Positions 60,665-64,000 of a stretch of DNA of 64,000 bases are shown here, piece by piece. The stretch is from positions 317,653 through 381,652 of the forward strand of contig NZ_SBIW01000006.1 in the NCBI RefSeq assembly GCF_004054195.1, in the 5' to 3' direction. Numbering within the stretch: the stretch's first letter is position 1; every line of letters begins with the position of its first letter. The translations under genes were made by a program, and so were the position numbers. Source of the stretch: Mucilaginibacter gilvus. Its GTDB lineage: Bacteria; Bacteroidota; Bacteroidia; Sphingobacteriales; Sphingobacteriaceae. The notes beneath the pieces were generated by a model that was given only the letters and a program-made list of their open reading frames with translations, did not search any database and was not told the origin of the DNA.

Positions 60665-60745
60665 GTGATTACACAGATGGAGGGTGGATTACACCGATGG
60701 GGCTCCATCTGCACATCTGAAATCCGCACGTCTGCACATCCGAAG
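60665..60745. repeat. CATCTGCACATC-type intergenic repeat
   Basis: Contains GATTACACAGATGG, GATTACACCGATGG, then CCATCTGCACATCTGAAATC and CACGTCTGCACATCCG. Same vocabulary as 16447-16466 and 16690-16717. It lies between murI and nuoH. Confidence 0.5.
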
Positions 60746-60746
60746 C

Positions 60747-61589
60747 TTATTCACATCCTTCCCGTACATCAACAAACTGGCTTTTCACCTCGTCGTTGAA
60801 GAATTGGGAGGCGTGGTGGTCGAAGTCGGCGGTGTCGTCTATGGTGGTGTAAAATTCGCGCTTGCCTGTTTTGGTTAGGCCTTGCTCCATTTCGAGGTGG
60901 CGCCGCAGGTAATCTACCAAGCTGGCCGCCACAATATCGCCTTGGGCAACTACCGTTATGTTAGCCGGTAAATTGGCTTTTATTTTATCTGCCAGCAGCG
61001 GGTAATGCGTACAGGCCAGCAATACCGTATCAATATTTGGCGATTGTGCCATCAGTTGATCCAAATATAGTTTTACATAATAATCGGAACCGGGCTTATC
61101 GTATTCGCCGTTCTCTATCAGTGGCACCCATAGCGGCGCGGCTTGCTGATGCACCTTCAGGTCCGGAGAAAAATGTTCTATCTCTAACAGGTACGATCCG
61201 CTTTGCACCGTGCCCTTTGTGCCCAGTACGCCTATCTCCTTGGTTGTGGTGTAATCGCCAATTACTTCTGCCGTAGGTCGGATAACGCCTAATACACGTT
61301 TATCGGGATATAATTTTGGCAGGTCCTGCTGCTGTATAGTGCGCAGGGCTTTGGCAGATGCCGTATTACAGGCCAGTATAACCAGTGGGCAGCCCTGCTT
61401 AAACATCCATTGCACACACTCCCAGGTGTACTGGTGGATAGTTTTAAAAGAGCGGTTACCATATGGCGCGCGACCATTATCGCCCAGGTAAATATAATCG
61501 TAACCCGGCAAAGCCTCTACAATGGAGCGAAAAACGGTTAAGCCGCCTATGCCTGAGTCAAATACACCTATTGGGTTCTGTGTTGCCAT
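60747..61589 (-). CDS. murI: Glutamate racemase
   Basis: Makes D-glutamate for peptidoglycan. 280 residues from the ATG at 61589. D11-S12 in GVFDSGIGGLTVF, catalytic C74 in VILACNTASAK and C193 in LLACTHYPLL form the two-Cys active site. Start chosen because a TAGTTTTG element (61596-61603) lies 6 nt upstream and MATQNPIG is the family start. Confidence 0.97.
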   Translation of the reverse strand: MATQNPIGVFDSGIGGLTVFRSIVEALPGYDYIYLGDNGRAPYGNRSFKTIHQYTWECVQWMFKQGCPLVILACNTASAKALRTIQQQDLPKLYPDKRVLGVIRPTAEVIGDYTTTKEIGVLGTKGTVQSGSYLLEIEHFSPDLKVHQQAAPLWVPLIENGEYDKPGSDYYVKLYLDQLMAQSPNIDTVLLACTHYPLLADKIKANLPANITVVAQGDIVAASLVDYLRRHLEMEQGLTKTGKREFYTTIDDTADFDHHASQFFNDEVKSQFVDVREGCE

Positions 61590-61595
61590 ATACTT

Positions 61596-61603
61596 CAAAA
61601 CTA
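61596..61603 (-). promoter_or_regulatory. TAnnTTTG -7 promoter element for murI
   Basis: TAGTTTTG on the minus strand, 6 nt before the murI ATG, directly after the ompH terminator. Confidence 0.5.
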
Positions 61604-61635
61604 AAAAAAGCGCCCCGTAACTGGAGCGCTTTTTT
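61604..61635 (-). terminator. Rho-independent terminator after ompH
   Basis: 10-bp stem AAAAAAGCGC (61604-61613) / GCGCTTTTTT (61626-61635), 12-nt loop, T run on the minus strand. It separates the bamA-ompH-ompH unit from murI. Confidence 0.85.
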
Positions 61636-61660
61636 GTAATAATTTAATTGTTTAAAAAGC

Positions 61661-62173
61661 TTATTTCAAAGCTAATTTAAGCTTCACAGCAGCCATCAAA
61701 TCGTCAGCATCAGGTGATACGATAAGGTCTGTTTGTGATGAGTTTAAAACATAGGTGTAACCTTTTTCTTTTGCTACCGTAGCAATTGCTGCACGGGCTT
61801 TATCAACCAATGGTTTGGTTAATTCGTTACCCTTTGCTTCAACCTGCTGTTGAGCGGTAGCCTGGTAATCCTGGAAACGTTTGCTCAAATCCTGTAGCTC
61901 GTTTTGTTTAGCTACGCGTACAGCATCAGTCATGGCTGCGCTTTTGTCCTGGAAATCTTTACCTTTTGCCTGCAACTCAGTGTTCATAGCAGTAAGCTGA
62001 GTAACAAATGTTTGCTTGTAAGCGTCGATCTGTGCAGAAAGCGTTTTAGTTTCTGGCATTAAGCCTACCAATTGCTCAAAATTAATATGGCCTATTTTAG
62101 ACTGGGCCTGGGCAAAGTTGCCTGCAAATAACATTCCTGCTGCAACTAAAGCAACTTTAAATAGTTTTTTCAT
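61661..62173 (-). CDS. OmpH/Skp family periplasmic chaperone (copy 2)
   Basis: 170-residue Skp-like trimeric chaperone that escorts unfolded outer-membrane proteins. Signal peptide VALVAAGMLFAGNFAQAQ; then SKIGHINFEQLVGLMPETKT, long amphipathic helices (QLTAMNTELQAKGKDFQDKS, VAKQNELQDLSKRFQDYQAT) and the C-terminal VLNSSQTDLIVSP strand block. Second of two tandem OmpH genes after bamA; a canonical BAM-chaperone order. A 59-bp gap separates it from copy 1. Confidence 0.92.
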   Translation of the reverse strand: MKKLFKVALVAAGMLFAGNFAQAQSKIGHINFEQLVGLMPETKTLSAQIDAYKQTFVTQLTAMNTELQAKGKDFQDKSAAMTDAVRVAKQNELQDLSKRFQDYQATAQQQVEAKGNELTKPLVDKARAAIATVAKEKGYTYVLNSSQTDLIVSPDADDLMAAVKLKLALK

Positions 62174-62232
62174 TGTTTTTTTGTTCTGTTCTGGTGTTTA
62201 AATTAAATAGTTCGCGAATTTATGTATTTTTT

Positions 62233-62763
62233 TTATTTGGCGAAAACTCCGGGTTTAAGGCCCAACTTTGTTATTACGTCGGCACTTTTATCGTAGCGGG
62301 GACTTGCATAAAGCATAATTACCTCGCTGTTTTTGTCAAATATCATATCAAGATTGTCGCTCTCGGCAACGGCTTGTACTGCTTTTGACACTTTATCCTG
62401 TATAGGTTTAATCAACGTTGTACTTTTCTTTGCCAGCTCACCATCCGGGCCAAATTTTTCGCGTTGAAAATCTTTGGCTATTTTCTCTTTATCCACAATT
62501 TCCGCTTCGCGGCGCTTGCGCATATCTGGTGTCATCAGCACTTGATCGGCCTGGTAAGCTTTGTAAAGGCGGTCTATCTCCTGAAAACGGGCGTCTACCT
62601 CCTTCTGCCATTGACCTGACAGTGCAGCCAATTGCTTTTGGGACGAAGCGTACTCAGGTACATGTTTCAAAATGTAATCCGAATCTACATAAGCAAAGCG
62701 CTGTGCCATTGCTGCCGTAAATGCTGTGAACGTAAAAAAGAGTACTAAAATTATCTTCTTCAT
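62233..62763 (-). CDS. OmpH/Skp family periplasmic chaperone (copy 1)
   Basis: 176 residues. Signal IILVLFFTFTAFTAAMAQ; RFAYVDSDYILKHVPEYASS matches the OmpH start. The helical tentacle region (QKEVDARFQEIDRLYKAYQA) and LDMIFDKNSEVIMLYASPRY follow. Paralog of the next gene. It begins 16 nt downstream of the bamA stop; TAAATTTG on the minus strand (62775-62782) overlaps that stop, so it may also have its own promoter. Confidence 0.92.
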   Translation of the reverse strand: MKKIILVLFFTFTAFTAAMAQRFAYVDSDYILKHVPEYASSQKQLAALSGQWQKEVDARFQEIDRLYKAYQADQVLMTPDMRKRREAEIVDKEKIAKDFQREKFGPDGELAKKSTTLIKPIQDKVSKAVQAVAESDNLDMIFDKNSEVIMLYASPRYDKSADVITKLGLKPGVFAK

Positions 62764-62779
62764 AAATCCCTGTTCAAAT

Positions 62780-64000
62780 TTAGTTAAATCCGCCGCTTAA
62801 ACTTTGTGAAATTGTAAAGTGGATATGTCCCTTGTTAGCATCGGGCTGGCCCGGTAGTTTATCAAACCCGTAACCATAATCAAGCCCAAGCAAACCAAAT
62901 ATCGGTAAAAATATCCTTGCGCCCAAACCTACCGAACGACGAACGTTAAACGGATTTACCTGGCTTATATTATCCCAAACGTTACCACCTTCTGCAAATG
63001 CAAGCATATAAATAGTTGCCGATTGGCTGGCTATTACCGGGTGCCTTAATTCAAAGGTGTATTTGTTATAGATAGCATTACCCTGGTTAGAGTTGGCGTT
63101 GAGGCTTGAACCCACCGGTACTACCGAGAAGTTTTCGTAACCCCTCATACCAATGATATCGGTACCTTGTAAAAACTGGTAACTCTGCATACCATCACCA
63201 CCCAATTTAAAGCGTTCGAATGGCGACGGGCCTACCTTGCTGTTGTACTGGCCAAGGTAACCAAACCTCGCCTGGCTCATTAATACCAGTTTACCGGTAA
63301 TTTTGGTGAACCATTGCGCATCAAACTTAACTTTATAGTACTCTACAAAATGGTAGCGCTCGGCCTGGGTAGCCACATTATAGTTGGTATGGTTAAACAA
63401 CGAGTATGGCGGCGTGCCCTGTAAGGTTAATTTAATGTTTGAACCTGATGTTGGGTATAACGGAACGTCTACCGAGTTACGGCTAAACTCCTGGGTTAAT
63501 TTAATATTATAAGAGGTACCATTATCAAATAGATAACCCTTGTAATTATCCAGGTTATAGTGGTCAAAGTTTAACGAGTAGTTTAGCTGGAAGTAGTTAT
63601 CTGGCCAGTTTAAACGTTTACCCAAAGTAATACCCACACCGTTTATACGCAGGTTGTTGTACCTAGAGTCCGTTTTAGCGTAATACTGCCCTGTTGAGCT
63701 ACCTTGGGTATATGCTGATAAAGCAAAATAGATGGGTTTTTTACCACCCAACCACGGCTCGCTGAACGTGAACGAGAAGTTTTGATAAGTACGACCGCTC
63801 GACTGGCCCCTTAAGCTCAGCTTTTGCCCATCGCCTTTTGGCAACGGACGGTACGCTTTACCATTGAACAGGTTACGTAACGAGAAGTTGTTGAACGTTA
63901 AGCCCAGTGTACCCACCAGCTGCCCGCCACCAAAACCACCCGAAAGCTCGATCTGATCTGAGGGTTTTTCAACCACGTTGTAAACCAGGTCAACCGTACC
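62780..64000 (-). CDS. bamA: Outer-membrane protein assembly factor BamA (5' end outside window)
   Basis: C-terminal 406 residues of BamA/Omp85. The end of the last POTRA domain reads DLVYNVVEKPSDQIELSGGF, then the 16-strand barrel: SLRNLFNGKAYRPLPKGDGQ, SEPWLGGKKPIYFALSAYT and GRTYQNFSFTFSEPWLGG-type strands, LGGDGMQSYQFLQGTDIIGM with the RGY-like motif (MRGYENFS), and VGLGARIFLPIFGLLGLDYG. It inserts barrels into the outer membrane together with the downstream Skp-like chaperones. The reading frame continues to 64000 without a start. Confidence 0.95.
   Translation of the reverse strand, partial: GTVDLVYNVVEKPSDQIELSGGFGGGQLVGTLGLTFNNFSLRNLFNGKAYRPLPKGDGQKLSLRGQSSGRTYQNFSFTFSEPWLGGKKPIYFALSAYTQGSSTGQYYAKTDSRYNNLRINGVGITLGKRLNWPDNYFQLNYSLNFDHYNLDNYKGYLFDNGTSYNIKLTQEFSRNSVDVPLYPTSGSNIKLTLQGTPPYSLFNHTNYNVATQAERYHFVEYYKVKFDAQWFTKITGKLVLMSQARFGYLGQYNSKVGPSPFERFKLGGDGMQSYQFLQGTDIIGMRGYENFSVVPVGSSLNANSNQGNAIYNKYTFELRHPVIASQSATIYMLAFAEGGNVWDNISQVNPFNVRRSVGLGARIFLPIFGLLGLDYGYGFDKLPGQPDANKGHIHFTISQSLSGGFN

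Overview
The window looks like chromosomal DNA of a Bacteroidota bacterium, most likely Sphingobacteriaceae (Mucilaginibacter/Pedobacter-like). This is inferred from promoter elements of the form TAnnTTTG, families typical of the phylum (DUF4294, DUF4783, BshB1, OmpH pairs next to BamA, PorT-like barrels, FHS-family sugar carrier, SusC-plug-like fragments), frequent TTG/GTG starts, and many short dispersed intergenic repeats. I see no rRNA, tRNA, CRISPR array, intact insertion sequence or prophage. The window is mostly housekeeping.

Layout. 1-5 kb: a cut-off Gfo/Idh/MocA oxidoreductase, a cell-wall amidase, MnmD (tRNA modification), MazG and a small lipoprotein. 5-8 kb: an ECF sigma factor overlapping a membrane-anchored protein with an anti-sigma-like layout and a C-terminal barrel, then a second barrel. 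8-16.5 kb: FtsX/LolC-type permease, NamZ, Fmt, a frameshifted small gene, DUF3050, a class IV aminotransferase, an RluD-type pseudouridine synthase and a D-cysteine desulfhydrase-like enzyme. 16.8-21 kb: lysine 6-transaminase, an AT-hook protein, and the DUF4294-Gpx-BshB1 operon (bacillithiol and peroxide). 21-30 kb: Rsh, a Fur-family regulator, PurA, PabB, DUF2071, and the DUF4783-nadC-plsY-M48 operon. 30-40.5 kb: GpmI, a lipoprotein, a TPR protein, an ORF6N remnant, Lon, two tandem paralogous barrels, LpxR-like, ArfB, Cmk and dCMP deaminase. 40.6-50.3 kb: FHS sugar transporter, LysE exporter, a dead acyltransferase, cold-shock protein, a long PurF, a TIM-barrel lipoprotein, a nitrilase-family enzyme, an amidohydrolase remnant and AmtB. 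50.4-60.6 kb: the membrane-arm half of complex I (nuoH-I-J-K-L-M-N). 60.7-64 kb: murI, two ompH genes and the C-terminal part of bamA.

Most unusual points. (1) Two non-Nuo secreted proteins sit inside the nuoH-N operon. One, between nuoK and nuoL, looks like a free-standing SusC-type plug fragment. The other, a DUF4139 protein between nuoM and nuoN, carries the other half of that plug signature. (2) The ECF cluster encodes one polypeptide with a short cytoplasmic N-terminus, a single membrane helix, about 195 residues of linker and a predicted outer-membrane barrel. (3) Several genes have the -7 promoter element 3-8 nt before the start codon, which predicts leaderless or nearly leaderless mRNAs and fixes several start codons. 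(4) At least six kinds of dispersed inverted repeat lie between genes; one pair appears to have entered the nuoH-nuoI junction. (5) Three decayed genes are visible (acyltransferase, ORF6N, amidohydrolase), and one gene is split at an A8 run.
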